A stretch of DNA of 64,000 bases from Sepiola atlantica (GCA_963556195.1 OY744520.1:155818607-155882606), one strand, 5' to 3'. Positions 27,430 through 39,297 are shown, counted from the first letter of the stretch. Made by a program: numbers and translations. Notes: generated by a model from the letters alone, not told the origin.

Positions 27430-28130
27430 GGCGTTCTCAGTTTTTTCTTTTTCTTTTACTTAGTTCGCCCCAAACAAGGCAAGTTGTCACTGTAGACATA
27501 AGGGGCTACTGAGAGTTTGGGTGAAAGTTAAAGGGGTCATCCTAAATTGCGAGCTTAATGCTTGGCCACATTAGTTTTAAATTTCTGCGTGTCGGCACAG
27601 TCGGGAAAACACGGAACAGGGAAGGAGTTCCAAAGGCCGGCAGCATAAGGAAATAAGATAATGGAGTAAAAGGCTCTCCGGCATCTGGGGACCTCCACAG
27701 TGAATGGATGGGATCTACATTACGTCGAGGGGAAACAAAAAAGTTTATCGGAGCACATTGAATTGAAGTACTTGTAAAACAAGCACAAGGATGCAACATT
27801 GCGGCGATATGACAGGGGCTAAAGCTGTGTGTATAGTGATGGAACTTATTAAATTAGCGAATCTTTTTTTGGACCTTGTCTAAGAAGGGGAGATTAGTAA
27901 ATATTGAAGCAGCCATGATGTGACAATACTACTTCATGCATAGGAGGATGGTTGCTTTGTAGAAATATAAGATACAGTAAGTGTTATAGTAAGGGGGCCA
28001 ACTTTTTTGCAGCAGCTTCGGCTATTTCTTCTATGTATTTGTTCCAGGAGTTCGAACGTCGAACTCGTAAGTAAGGCGTTATTTGCCAATGCAACCGGTG
28101 GTTGAAGAGCTATCTAGTAGTTGTTGAAAG
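27430..28130 (-). pseudogene. LINE 3' end, longer truncated copy
   Basis: On the minus strand, near 28050, a broken frame shows the YIEEIAEAAAKKVGPL-type block of CR1/Jockey reverse transcriptases. Further left come LDKVQKKIR (about 27880), FTSTSIQCAPINFFVSPRR and FPTVPTRRNLKL (27542-27799). The end GTTTGGGGCGAACTAAG matches the 16.7-kb copy. Both copies share coding and 3' noncoding sequence, so they belong to one family. It lacks the catalytic palm and is dead. It extends about 350 bp further 5' than the 16.7-kb copy. Confidence 0.78.
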
Positions 28131-29450
28131 AAAAGAGGTCCGTCTAAGCAGCATTACACATTAAGCAGTGGGTGTACAGAACCAGTGGCAGATAAAAAAA
28201 TGGTACAATATCTTCAAGAATTAAATAAATCTATATTTTCAATAATCGAGCTTGTAAGTGTTCAACAATTCATCCTTAACCAACTTTACAATGAATCAAA
28301 ATCAACATGGTGGCTCGGGGATTCTAGTTACCAGGTTAAATACTGAAACGTTCACAGTACATGGAATACAAACATTATTTATTTTTCATCAGAATCAGGA
28401 ACAGGCGAAAAAACATAGGAAATAAAACCAATCAAACATCTATATCGGGCAGAAACAAAAACTCATCAAGTAAGCCATTGTAACATTGCTTTCGTTAAGT
28501 AAGGGAGATATGTGATTTAACACTTTTCTTTGTTAATGTAGATCCTTATTCGACCGCGAAATTAAGCAGACGGTATTTCTTTTTACAAGTTTAATGACAA
28601 GTTTTTCAATTTTATTTTGCCTATAGAAGTTAATGTCTTTGATGAAATGGTACTTGAAAAATAGAACATCTAAACGGAGAATAGACAAAAGAGAATTTAG
28701 CTTTCTTGATTAATTGATTAGAACTTTTGTAGCTTTTCAAGTAATTACGGTGACTGGTAACCTGCGGCAAAGCGAGAAGTGTATGTCTTGTTTACTTGAT
28801 AATTATTTTTTATCACGGAGTTCAGACTCGTTTGTGTGAAGTTGAAATTAAACTGCATTCATAGAAATGCCTTCTAAGAAAATGAACAAAACTGCAACAT
28901 CGAGGGCATTTTACTTTTATTTTTGTTGTACGTCACATCAACCTTTTTTAGTCATTTCTCATACAGAATTCAATCATTATGGTTCACGTTACATGTGTCA
29001 AGTTATTAATATTATCAAATATGTATAGATTAATTCATTTTATAGGCACATATTTTGGAAAGTAATCATCTTAAAATTATACATTATATTCAACTAATAG
29101 CTGGGATCCGGACAGGTACTACCACTTTGACTGAAAACGGATCTGTTATTAAAAGCTACAAAGGAGTGACTACAAACTTCTGCAAATCTTCTAAATTGAG
29201 GACTCACTATGCGATTAAGTTTCATCTTATACCTGCGAAAAATGATATCTAACACATAGATACAACATTGACAAGTACTACTCCTTCCTGTCAGAGTAGA
29301 CCTAAGAGTAATGGCAATCAATAGGTTACTTATCACACTTTAAAGCTCATAGATTAAGGCATCACAACTTTATATAGATTCACGCTATACGAAACCCAGA
29401 TTATTTTTGCGATATTTGACTTCCTTACTCATTTATATAGTACGAACACT
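28131..29450. other. Spacer, no gene seen
   Basis: No family signature recognised. Open frames on both strands at 29055-29336 overlap and carry no motif. Confidence 0.45.
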
Positions 29451-29454
29451 GTCC

Positions 29455-29790
29455 TAGTATTTATCCACCTCCTACAGCGGTAAGATGTGACATAAGGTCG
29501 GAAAGTGGGATTTGATAAGTCAGCACCCTAGAGGAAATTACCTGGACAGCCCCGTCGGCATTCCCCGGTAGGGCCAATCGAGCGATTAGCAATAAATTAA
29601 CTCCTTCTCAAAGGGTGTGAATGACAAAGCGTGGGAGGGTGGACCTCCTAGAACTGCACAGGACAAACCCACAGACCGGCACAATAAATGTCGAAAGGCC
29701 AATACGGTACCGGTCTATATGGTATAGTATCCATGGGAAAATACTACACTTTGATATTAGCCAAATGCCAAAAAAAGGGAGAACAATGTC
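29455..29790 (-). mobile_element. U2 snRNA-headed SINE-like repeat, copy 2
   Basis: Minus-strand copy. The head lies at 29742-29786 and reads leftward as TTTGGCTAATATCAAAGTGT then AGTATT, a diverged U2 5' end. The body follows in the same order as at 16.2 kb: GGATACT, a GTGGGTTTGTCC block, GCAGTTCTAGGAGGTCCA (29648-29665), GGGGAATGCCGACGG (29549-29563) and CACATCTTA near 29487. Homology with copy 1 fades after 29470. It is more mutated than copy 1 in the head, while the body stays aligned, which indicates an older insertion. Confidence 0.8.
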
Positions 29791-31936
29791 TTTTAAACAA
29801 CTATACATTAAACATTTTTTATCTGTGTGTGTTAAATGTAATGTCGATGAAAATCACACTCAATCAAAGTTCATGCTTTCATTAAAGATTCAGCCTAATT
29901 TCCTTCGTAATGATCTACCTTTTAGGTCAATAGCTGATTACGTTATTCATATGAAATGAAATAGCTCTAGGACACCTTTTAAAATATATTTCATTCATAT
30001 TCGGGGATGACCGATCGAAAAAAAGTTATATATTCAATAAGAAAGTTCATAATAGGATTTTAATCTGCTATAATAAATATGGTGTCCCTGTATACTTGAA
30101 GCCGTAAATTATTTAAATAACGTTTGTCATTTATTGTATGTCGGTATAAATAATGAGCAGTTTTATTTCAATTCAAATTTCCTTCAAATAATATTCAGAT
30201 TTTCGTTACAAGCGTAGATACAAGCAATATCCAATGATGTCTGAACGTGTTTAAACAATAACTACTTCTTCACACAGTCTAAAGGAAGAAATAAAGTTTG
30301 ATTTAATGATTTTTACTTTCGTCCACAGACAGGCTTAAGGCATTTAAGGTCATTTACATAGAACTGCTAAGTTATTTGATAGATAATTTGCTTTGAAAAT
30401 GCAAGTGTCTTATGTCATGAGTGCTAACCAAAAAACACAGTCACCTCTGAGTTCGTAATTGTGAGCATTTAAGTTAAATGCTCACAGAAAAGCTATGTAG
30501 CGCTAATGGAATGAATGTTAACTATAATTATTATGCTTAGTGAGCCCTTAAAGTTGATATTTAATATTGCCAGACGTTCTTTTTTTATCGATAATACATT
30601 GTCCCCATGGGGCAGCTAAATCCGGTCTCGTCTGAAGAGGTTTAAATTGTGAAGGATGGAATACCGAGGGAGAAAGACAATGACGAATGTCAGTTAAAAT
30701 ATAATTGATTTATCTCAACTAATGGAACTTTATTCCCTAACAAAGATGTGCATATAGTTAGAGAATACACGTAATGATAGAAATAATTTTTAATTCGCTG
30801 GATGTTATATTAAATTTTATTTCACCAAATATAATCGAAACTTCAAGATTTTTCTATTTGTCTGACAATAAAGGTTACGCACATATACATTACATCCTAT
30901 ATGAAACCACCGCTTATTCTGAAGGGCATCACACATAGAGTATTAGCCTCTAGTACATTATATACTTAACTTTTTATAGGCATTGCTGCTAAGTATTTTT
31001 AAACAGTTATTTTTCCTCAGAATAGACTGTTAGCTAGCCTAAATATGACTTTCACTCAAGTACACACAGAAGGCAGTTGGACTTTTATTTAAATATCATA
31101 ATTAGTGTACCAACTTTTATTACATCATTGTATATTCGCACTGCGTTTTCAGTTTACTTATTCTTGACGGACTTTGGGAGCGGGCCCTTTTCTTCGACAT
31201 GCGCATCAATTATTTGGCTGAATATTTTAATGGTGTGTATTTTAAACTTTATAAATTCTGACACATTTTCTTTTCGAAGAATGTCGCTCTAAATTCGTAT
31301 GACTAATCTTCATCATTGACATAATATGAATCAAAAAGTTGTATAAATGATTCTTCGTTTTCATTTTTAATTGCTCACATATAATAATTTTATTTAAATA
31401 TTCCACTTTGTACTTTGTCATTTGATATATCAATTCTTGGCTCATTATCGTTCAGTGAATTAATTTTGCATTTCCCCTACGCTTAATTGTATTTGACTTA
31501 ATGTAATTATTTACTGGCCATGAATTTCCACACATGTTATTATCAGTGATCGCTCATGACAAACGCAAGTGTCGTTGCCTGGATATCGAGTGCTGACAAC
31601 TCCCCCTTATTTGCAGTACTATTAGTTTCATTCTATCATATGTGTAATTAAATTCGTATACTCGAAGGTAACGTTGATAACCGCCGGGTGCTTTCTTTTA
31701 AATTCAAGTGGAAATAACCTACTTCAGGATCTCAATACTCTCCCTGCCATTGCGATGCTTCCCTCCTCTCATAGAGAATTATTTTATTCTAATGATTATT
31801 GTTGGTATTGTTGTTATCTGTATAAATACTTTCATCACTCTATATGTAACCTGCCATCCTATTTGTGCTAAGTTTAGTGCAATTCTCACCAATACTTTGG
31901 AAATCAAATTTAGAGCATTATTCATAGAATTGCATG

Positions 31937-31968
<32 letters not shown>

Positions 31969-32329
31969 ATAATAATAATAATAATAATGAAACTACTACT
32001 ATTACTGGTTCTGGTTATATTAGTAGAAGATTAATGTTGACGCCCTATGTGTAATGAAAGCTTAAAGTAACGGATTAATTAAAAGAATCATAGAAGGAGC
32101 AATACATTTGCTATTTGATTGACAGGTGTGTGCTAAAAGTATGACATCGATGGTGGGCGGAAGTCGAGGTGGAATGTCAGTGCCAGTAAATTCTTATCTG
32201 GTTTCTTTGATCACCTAGATTTCCCGACAGATAGATGACATGAGTAGGCCCGCACTTAAAAATTCAATAAGGTGGGGAAAGACCGAGTGTCGAAAGAGTT
32301 TGGAATTATTGTAGGTTTCTCTCTGTATC
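29791..32329. other. AT-rich spacer
   Basis: No gene recognised. A CCGATCGAAAAAAAG patch near 30010 resembles a decayed PLE tail hairpin, but too weakly to call. Confidence 0.45.
31937..31988. repeat. Compound (TAC)n(AAT)n microsatellite
   Basis: About ten TAC units followed by about seven AAT units. Confidence 0.95.
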
Positions 32330-32330
32330 G

Positions 32331-32364
<34 letters not shown>

Positions 32365-32379
32365 ATATATATATATATC
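32330..32379. repeat. (ATCT)n(TA)n microsatellite
   Basis: Eight or nine ATCT units merging into a short TA array. Confidence 0.95.
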
Positions 32380-32736
32380 TTGCTAACTGTGTCTCTCTTA
32401 GCCATGTGCGTAATAAATTACTAAAGCCTAGACGATCCAAAATATAAAATAAACTAATGAATAATAAAAATAAATTAACAGTTAATAAGATTTGAAGATG
32501 AGTTGAATTGATCACGTATTTTTAAAGTTGATTTATCGCTTCGACCAAATGAAAACGTAGAGAAGATACGCTGTAAACAAACCTGTTTCGCAAATATGTA
32601 GCGAAATGAAGATTGTATTAATAAAAATGTTTATAACACTCAACAGATCCGTTTATTATAGCAGACTCTTATATAAATACCGTAAGGATTATCTCGATTT
32701 ATTTACACTCCGGTTGAAAATTTTTCCTGGATTACC

Positions 32737-32737
<1 letters not shown>

Positions 32738-32819
<82 letters not shown>
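32738..32819. repeat. (TA)n microsatellite beside PLE tail
   Basis: About 82 bp of TA. Its right edge meets the minus-strand PLE tail that starts at 32820. Confidence 0.95.
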
Positions 32820-32821
<2 letters not shown>

Positions 32822-33010
32822 AAGGAATAGGTAAAATCAATACCTTTTGAAGCATTAAGATGCGATATCAATTTTTTTTTATAAAAAAATAAAAATAAAA
32901 AATCGAAACCGATTTTATTTTCTTCTTTTTTTTTATTAAAACTAGCATTTTTTTTGTTAGTTTAAAGTGCTACAGATATTTCGCCAAAACCTGGCATCCT
33001 CGGTGTGTAA
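32820..33010 (-). mobile_element. Penelope-like element tail, minus strand
   Basis: Reading leftward from about 33005: CGAGGATGCCAGGTTTTGGC followed by GAAATATCTG. GCCA/TGGC form the stem of the hammerhead-like hairpin common in PLE 3' ends; the next GAAATATCT matches the tail at 62.67 kb. About 150 bp later the tail runs into (TA)n. No coding part is recognised to its right before the Gypsy begins at 33.24 kb. Confidence 0.55.
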
Positions 33011-33245
33011 TATATCCTGATGTCATCGGATTTGTATTTTTTATCTCTTTACCGGCTTGTTGTTATACAGCCGGGCCAAATGGGCAAGATGTTGTTTCGC
33101 ATCATCAAATATGAAGAACGTGAATGCAGCACGTGATTTGTATAAGTGTTTAAGGTTCATTTTTTTTTTTAAAAGCATCTATTGTTAAATTTAAGAAGAA
33201 ATAGGTAAAAATGATGGAAAACGGCAAGGGTGGACATCGTGACTG

Positions 33246-34050
33246 TTGGAGGCGCGTCTCATGCATGCTGCGGTAGTTGAGCTGTCACCATTGCCACAGA
33301 TGAAACAACTTCTCTCGGGATCGATGTTCTGGCGGTGCGTAGTATACTACTCGGGGTTTTATCTATTATTGGGGATCGATGAGATTAAGGTGTTGGGAGC
33401 TGCTATTGTGGGGACATACCCGGAAGAAAGGCTAAGACCTTCCAAGGGGTTGATTCCGTTTATGGCCGTGTTACAGCGGAATAAGGCAAAGGTGCGCCCA
33501 GTGATGGATTATCGCGAACTTACCGATCATGTGTACAAATTCACGGCAAACGCAAGTGTGTGCACTGCTAAGATGCATGAATGGCGCCAGAAAGTAGATA
33601 ACGCGTCTCTGCTGAACCTCAGTACGAATCTACAAGACGTTTTATGAAGATCAACGGAAAGAGATACTATTTGACGCGTCTAGGATTTAACTTAAATGTG
33701 GCTCATCTTTTCATGAAGGGTATCGTCAGCACGGTGCTCGTGCAGGAGAAAACCATGGACCGCGCAACATCTGCTTACATCGATAATATCCTGGTCGACG
33801 AAGATGCAATTCCCGCGTATCGTGTCAGGGAACATTTGGCTTGGTTTGGACTAGAATGTAAGGACCCGGAGCCGTTGAGGGACGGCACATGCGCGCTGGG
33901 ATTAATGGTCTGGATAGAGTGCGGCGTCTTGCGCTGGAAGCGAGGAAACTCGGTTCAAGAAGTTCCCGATATCATCACACGACGAAATGTGTTTTCCTTG
34001 TGTGGAAGGCTTGTTGGGCACCTCCCGGTGTGTGCATAGCTTCGTGTGGC
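33246..34050 (+). pseudogene. Gypsy element A: reverse transcriptase
   Basis: Two open pieces in different frames (33246-33647 and 33644-34039) cover most of a Ty3/Gypsy reverse transcriptase. The first has KVRPVMDYREL and EWRQKVDNASLLNLS (palm start); the second has RYYLTRLGFNLN, then YIDNI at 33776, FGLECKDPEPLRDG and RRNVFSLCGRL. The catalytic YxDD is YIDN, so the second metal-binding Asp is lost. Ahead of the palm, LGIDEIKVLG resembles the end of the protease region, suggesting that sequence between protease and RT has been lost. It is followed by RNase H in the second frame. It once copied the element RNA into DNA; it is now dead. Confidence 0.85.
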
Positions 34051-34078
34051 CTGCGGAGTGATTTAGAATAGAGACAGT

Positions 34079-34453
34079 TTGATCACAAACCGCTGGGATG
34101 ACAAAGTGACCGACTCTCCTCTCATGAATATTATGTGCGAGACTATTGATGCAGTAAGGCAGAGTAATTCAGCTGGTGGAGAGTGGTGCGTGAACGGCTG
34201 GGAAGTGAATGTGTTGGTCGATGTCATATCGCTAGCAACTGGGGTAGCATTAGAAAGACACGGGACAGTGTTGGAGGACGCTTGTTGGCTTCGACCTGAA
34301 AACGATGCACAGCATATTAATTTATCCGAACTTGAAGCCGTGTTGAAGGGCATCAACTTGGCTGTGAAATGGCAGAGCAAGGTGGTGGACATAAAGACCG
34401 ACTCTGCGTGTGTGTGTCACTCGATGTCGGACACTCTAACTGAGAAAGCATGA
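34079..34453 (+). pseudogene. Gypsy element A: RNase H
   Basis: Same frame as the second RT piece, so the two form one broken polyprotein. VNVLVD (first catalytic Asp, about 34220), INLSELEAVLKGINLAVKW (Glu) and IKTDSACV (third acidic residue) keep the RNase H acidic positions. Ends in a premature stop after DTLTEKA. Past it, 34454-34688 holds further disrupted coding sequence up to the integrase. Role in family: degrades the RNA strand during reverse transcription. Confidence 0.8.
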
Positions 34454-34688
34454 GTCTGCACAAAGGCAGCTAGTGAGATTATAATGGGAGACGGTTGAGC
34501 ACACGCAAGGAGCTGGAGATGGAGTAAAAGCTTTCGGTGGACGAAACGTTGGTTGCATCGATTCAAAACGTGGCCGACTAACAGACGCGCTTCCCACAGT
34601 GGTGGTTTGACGCAATGTAAATGTAAAAAGGTTTCCCGAGTCCCTGATCGGTGCTGCACACGTAGATGAACAAGACGCGGCCCGGATC

Positions 34689-35600
34689 ATGGCTATTCAC
34701 CAACGCGGTGGACACTCAGGAGTGCGACGCACAACTTATTACGCCAGAAGAATTTGTCCCGCAACGGTGAAGACATCAGTTAAGTCGGCTATACGAACGT
34801 CTGTGGAATGTCAATCAAAAGATTCAGCGCCAGTTCACTATGAGGAAGAAAAACCAGAGGTGAGCAGCAACTGGCAGAGGTTTAGGATGAATATTACACA
34901 TTACAGTGGTTATCATTTTCTAACTATCACAGATTGTGGCCCGTTGCGGTTGTCGGTGTGGAAGCAGTTTGCACGATAGGACTCGGCAAGCGTAATTTGT
35001 CAATTGCAAGTTGTCTTTTTTTAGCGTGGCCCACCGCAGGAGCTACTCTCGGATAATGACACAGCCTTTGGCAGCAGGGAACTCAGGATTTTCGGAGGTG
35101 AGTTGGGTGTGAACCTGCTATTCCGTTGGGCATATGCCCCGGTCGGGGATGGAATAACAGAGCGGTTCCACCGTACCGTAAAAGGGAGTGCGACTAAAAT
35201 ATGCTGATCCATACAAATGACTGTCTACTGGCACAACGTGACCTCAAAAGACGATGACTCACATTTGACCGAACCAGCCAATGCGATCTACCGTTACGAA
35301 GTGAGGGTAAACGGGGTTGATGTTGTGCTGCCATCAGCAGGTCCTGAACACGGCTTTTACAAGGTTAGAGACTGCGTGTGGGTGAAGTCACCGGAGAATC
35401 GCTGCACCACAAGATTTGGCCAAGGTCTAGTAACAAAACAAATCAATCTGTTGTGGTGAAGGGAATGCCCAGACATGTGAAGGACCTTCTCTTCCGCTGA
35501 AGTATCCTCTTGCTGGAGGAAGATTCTGACAGCGCAGCATCTCTAGAGCGTCTGATAACTGACGACAACACAGAATCGGATGATTCACCCAACACGGAAA
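34689..35600 (+). pseudogene. Gypsy element A: integrase
   Basis: One frame with a few stops, 34689 to 35459. It begins with the zinc-binding HHCC region (HQRGGHSGVRRT, then single Cys residues). The core has TDCGP near 34930, SDNDTAF near 35052 and ITERFHRTVK near 35160. The last two acidic residues are spaced exactly D-x35-E, as expected for a DDE integrase. The C-terminal part (NAIYRYEVRVNG, DCVWVKSPENRCTTRFGQG) ends at 35459; a further acidic tail can be followed in another frame to about 35600. Premature stops inactivate it. This enzyme inserts the cDNA into the host chromosome. Confidence 0.85.
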
Positions 35601-35710
35601 ACAGAGCCCGCGCACCTGAAAAAGACCACGCCTCTGAAGAAGCCCCACTTTTGCAAAGGAGAACCCGGCAATGATGGCCGTTGGGGTGTCATCTTTGTAC
35701 TCGCGAGATC

Positions 35711-35722
35711 AGAGAGGGGGAG
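35711..35722 (+). promoter_or_regulatory. Polypurine tract of Gypsy element A
   Basis: AGAGAGGGGGAG, all purine, immediately before a TG that starts the presumed 3' LTR. In LTR elements this primes plus-strand DNA. Confidence 0.7.
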
Positions 35723-35917
35723 TGTAGTGATAGCGCGGAATGAAACAATCGTCACACGCAGACGCAAACCCACGCCCATTAAATTACGATAAGCGATAGA
35801 TGCATCACGAGATTTGTATTCTGCAAATTAGGTGGGGTAAGCGACGATGAAAGGTAAATAAAATAAGGTGTTTTGATCAACGGTGTTAGTTTTGTGGTGA
35901 ACATTGCGTTGTTCACA
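35723..35917 (+). repeat. Presumed 3' LTR of Gypsy element A
   Basis: Begins TGTAGTGATAGCGCG right after the polypurine tract and contains AATAAAATAA near 35857. The right end, placed at ...GTTCACA near 35917, is a guess; no 5' LTR is visible for comparison. Confidence 0.5.
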
Positions 35918-36879
35918 TGCGTGTTAAAAGAGAGGAAAGGAAGGGAAAGTAAAGAAAAGAAAATAACCGTATTGTCAAGGAATGAAGGAACAATTCGGCG
36001 TCATTTCATCACATCGGCGGTTCTTTGATGCAATAGAGGCGCGTGTATCAACATAACTCAAAATGCTATGCAGAACAAGTGGTTTGTCTACCAATATTTT
36101 TTATCTAATTTATTCTAAAAGTTTTTAAGAGGGTGCAAATTTGGGAGTGCGTACCACCTAAATAGTAAAGTTTACTAGAAAGATAATGTACATATATTTA
36201 TTAATGTGTTGCCGAGAATATTTATTTCAAAATAATTAATGATCGGTTTATTAGTTGAAATTAAAGACGCAATTACATAGAAGTTGAAGTCAATTTTACT
36301 GTCACGGTTAGATGAAAACAAGGGACATATTGAGTTCAACCAAAGTGATTTGATATGAAAACACCTAACTATTAATGGAAAGCGGAGGTTAAAATGAGGA
36401 TGTATAAGAGGTCCTCTAGCAATTCCGCATCAAGTATGTAATCATTAAACCAAATCAAATAGGTAATTGCTACTTGCGTGATGAACACAGACTCCAAAAA
36501 GACAAGAATTTCGGATAAACAAGAATTACTTCTCTCTATGATCATATAATTTATTAGGCGAAATCAGAGAAATGAAGTTAGGGTGGATGCCTTTGAAGTA
36601 AAAGACATAAAACTTTCTGTAAAGTTGAACAGCCTCGGGGAATTGTATCATTTACGAGGGAACATGTTTGAAGACCTTTGTAAAGTAAAAGCTGAATCAT
36701 ATATCATGCGTATTATGTATAAATCAATACTTCAGCGGTCAGATGAATTCATGGACACTACGAATAACATTGCCTGACATCAACTTTTCCATTTTTGATA
36801 TGGATTGTACTTTGTTTGCTTATAATCAGAAAGGAATGATAGTTTTCTTTTCAATTATTATTATATTTCTACTTTTATT
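35918..36879. other. Spacer, unassigned
   Basis: Purine-rich start (AGGAAAGGAAGGGAAAG at about 35933), then sequence with an open frame at 36583-36777 lacking any known motif. It lies downstream of the minus-strand PLE and could be its decayed 3' region. Confidence 0.4.
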
Positions 36880-37290
36880 AATTGTTTGGATGACGTTCAA
36901 TTTTCCTTTCTGTGTGGGCAGCTGTTTGCTATCTCACTTCTAGAGTTTAATATATTTTTGGGGTCTTTAAGGTTTAGAATATCAAATTTCTCATTCAGAT
37001 CTAATCTACACGGGTCGTCTAAATTTCTACATGTACTGGCCTGTCGTATTATTTTCCATTCAATTATTGATGAGCGTCCATTTTCTTTGACTCTCAATAA
37101 TGGTTTGCTAGTGCTGTTTAAATTTGACGTTCTCTGTTTTTAAATGTGTTTTTGTGCTCGTAATATATAGTTTTAAAATCTAGCGAGGTCATACTCATGT
37201 AGTACTTCTTGTTATTTGGTATTTCCTTGGCAAATATTGTCGCTTGGTAAACAATATGTTTGGTTAGGCAAAACTTACTCCATGCATTTA
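36880..37290 (-). pseudogene. PLE GIY-YIG endonuclease remnant 1
   Basis: Leftward from 37290: CLTKHIVYQATIFAKEIPNN, then KKYYMSMTSLDFKT (YIG-type strand, glycine lost), EHKNTFKN, WRVKENG, IEWKIIRQAS, LNEKFDILNLKDPKNILNSR and SEIANSCPHR. This is the order of the GIY-YIG nuclease of one Penelope-like subgroup. One of the zinc-type Cys residues before LNEKF is lost. Frames shift at least once. The family's nuclease nicks the target DNA for reverse transcription. RT is absent: the copy is 5'-truncated and capped by an inverted tail at 37293. Confidence 0.75.
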
Positions 37291-37292
37291 AG

Positions 37293-37435
37293 CCTGAAGA
37301 TTCACCCGAGGACGAACCTCGTAAGCTTTCGTGTAGCTTAATTGCAATAAATATATTTTCATAACTTACTACTTAGCTATACTTACGTATCGAGCACTGT
37401 TGAAGTACATACTAAAAATTGATACATAAAAAATG
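37293..37435 (+). mobile_element. PLE tail, inverted cap of remnant 1
   Basis: CCTGAAGATTCACCCGAGG then ACGAACCTCG forms a hairpin (CGAGG/CCTCG), followed by TAAGCTTTCGTGTAGCTTAA and AATAAATAT. It is oriented opposite to the nuclease remnant it touches, and runs into (TA)n at 37436. It is the first of five tail caps in the window. Confidence 0.65.
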
Positions 37436-37476
37436 ATATATATATATATACATTTTTATGCGGCTACACGAAATAG

Positions 37477-37566
<90 letters not shown>
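37436..37566. repeat. Two (TA)n arrays between two PLE tails
   Basis: TA at 37436-37450, then 28 bp containing GGCTACACGAAAT, then TA with TAAATA interruptions at 37479-37566. Left neighbour is a plus-strand PLE tail, right neighbour a minus-strand PLE tail; both point into this tract. Confidence 0.95.
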
Positions 37567-37937
37567 CTTTAGGCTGCATTTTCTCATTCATGCAAGCATA
37601 GTTAAAAATAACAGAATTCGTCTGTTAAATTATACCTTTTTTATTTTCTCAATTTTACTGATGGTCTTTTAAAATAAAATAAAATAATGAATAAATGTTC
37701 CATAGGTTTTATAGGTTTCACGAACGTTTTCGATTGTTCGTCTAATCATTCTTAGGTGTCAAAAGCAATAAAATAATACATTGGCGAAATAATTTATTTT
37801 GAAAAAAATCAATGGAGATACGCGCAGAGAACATTTTCGCCTTGTTCCATAAAGTCGTTGACGATTTAAATTCAGCAACGCTGGATGGCATAACGGAAAA
37901 AAATCGCATTACGTTAAGCATTTTAAAATGTTACCAC
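37567..37937 (-). mobile_element. PLE tail of remnant 2, minus strand
   Basis: Follows the nuclease remnant 2 in the same orientation. The hairpin, leftward from 37758, is ACCTAAGAATGATTAGACGA then ACAATCGAAAACGTTCGTG. The tail ends at the (TA)n at 37566. It is nearly the inverse of 38758-39068. The open frame at 37812-38003 is its antisense and is not a gene. Confidence 0.75.
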
Positions 37938-38735
37938 TGGTTTCATATGTATTTTTATTTATTTCAGGTTGCTGTTTTTATGTATATAGCTTCCAGTATT
38001 TAAAAAAAAGTATTTGTTTCGAAATGTATAACTTTAGTGTTATTAACGAGAAGTTGTCTTAAATCAGAGGGAGGGCAGGTATGTTTTTGTAGACGTTGGT
38101 AAATTGAGCTAGAGTTTACAAGATACATGGTAAGGCGGTGGTAAAGGGTAGTGCTGGTTAAACCAATGTAGCTGTTGGCTTAATTATTATTATTATGGGA
38201 GTTACATGATCCCAAAAAGCATTTAAACTTATAAATAACATTGAGAATATCTAGTTTTTTTTTGAGTTGTGGAGGAGTTATTTTCACTACAGTATTTTTG
38301 GGTTTTAATTTCTTATAGTAAATTATGAGTCTAATTTGATTGTAATTGTACATTGGGGATATGTATCTGTGTATAATATATTTCCTGGATTTTTCTTCTA
38401 ATCTAAAGTTAGGTTGCATTTGATGACAATTGTATCTGCTAACATGCTAGTTGTGATTTTGAATATTATTTTTTGTACTGGTGCTTTTGTAAGTTTCGAA
38501 TCATTGATTTTATTTGTTCATCAACGATATAATTAAGGAATTCGTTGTTAATAAATACTTGTTTTATATTTTTGAATTCAATGAATAGATTTTTTAGTGG
38601 AGGAAATTAATTTGGCACGGTTTAATAGATGTTAAACAATACCTATTTTGTATCGATAATAGGACTCGCTCTTCCTATTTAAAAGACTAGAATTTAAGCT
38701 GGTTGTTTTGTTAAAAGTGGAAGGGTTACACGATT
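37938..38735 (-). pseudogene. PLE RT end plus GIY-YIG remnant 2
   Basis: Leftward from about 38720 broken frames give the RT thumb region (FNSRLFK, CLTSIKPC, LISLMNK). An open piece at 38419-38180 follows with RLIIYYKKLKPKNTVV, then LNVIYKFKCFLGSCNSHNNN. In another frame come YIGLTSTTLYHRLTMYL, RLQKHTCPPSDLRQLLVNNT and ILEAIYIK. This is the RT-linker-nuclease order of Penelope-like elements, with the Cys pair before the YIG strand (IYKFKC..GSC). The RT palm is missing, so the copy is 5'-truncated. Frameshifts and stops make it inactive. Confidence 0.8.
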
Positions 38736-38757
38736 TATAAGAGGCTTCAATAAGAAC

Positions 38758-39068
38758 ATTTTAAAATGTTTAACGAAATGCGATTTTGTTCTATGATGCC
38801 ATCTAGTGTTGCTGAATTTAAATCGTGTACGACTTCCTGGAATAATTTGAAAACGTTATATGCGCGCTTCCCCGCTGTCTTTTTAAATTCTTTTCTTTCG
38901 CCAGTGTTTTGTTCATTTGCTTTTGACACCTTAGGATGATTCAACGAAGAATCAAAAACGTTCGTGAAATTTGTAAAAACTATGGAACATTTATTCATTG
39001 TTTGATTTTAATACAGAAAAGAATATCAGAAAAATTGAAGAAAAAGTTACACAGAAGAATCTTGTTAT
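38758..39068 (+). mobile_element. PLE tail, inverted cap of remnant 2
   Basis: Inverted copy of 37567-37937, starting at the truncation point of remnant 2. It shares, as plus-strand text, AAACATTTTAAAATG-type words, GTTGCTGAATTTAAATCG, the hairpin TAGGATGATTCAACGAAGAA then TCAAAAACGTTCGTG (38932-38966), and ATGGAACATTTATT. It ends at (TA)n from 39069. Together with the facing tail it gives a stem of roughly 310 bp around an 820-bp loop. Confidence 0.75.
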
Positions 39069-39099
39069 TTATATATGTATATATATATGTATATATGTG

Positions 39100-39182
<83 letters not shown>

Positions 39183-39218
39183 GTGTATATATGTATGGGT
39201 ATATGTATATATATGTAC

Positions 39219-39252
<34 letters not shown>

Positions 39253-39297
39253 GTTTATATGTATATATATATATGTATATATATGTTTATATATATG

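Noticed and set aside
29990..30040. Additional PLE hairpin
   Set aside because: GATGACCGATCGAAAA resembles the motif, but the stem is poor and no TA array or coding remnant lies nearby.
37812..38003. Small gene with a SATLDGI motif (also at 38747-38998, minus)
   Set aside because: Both frames are antisense to the same PLE tail; the similarity is that of repeat copies.
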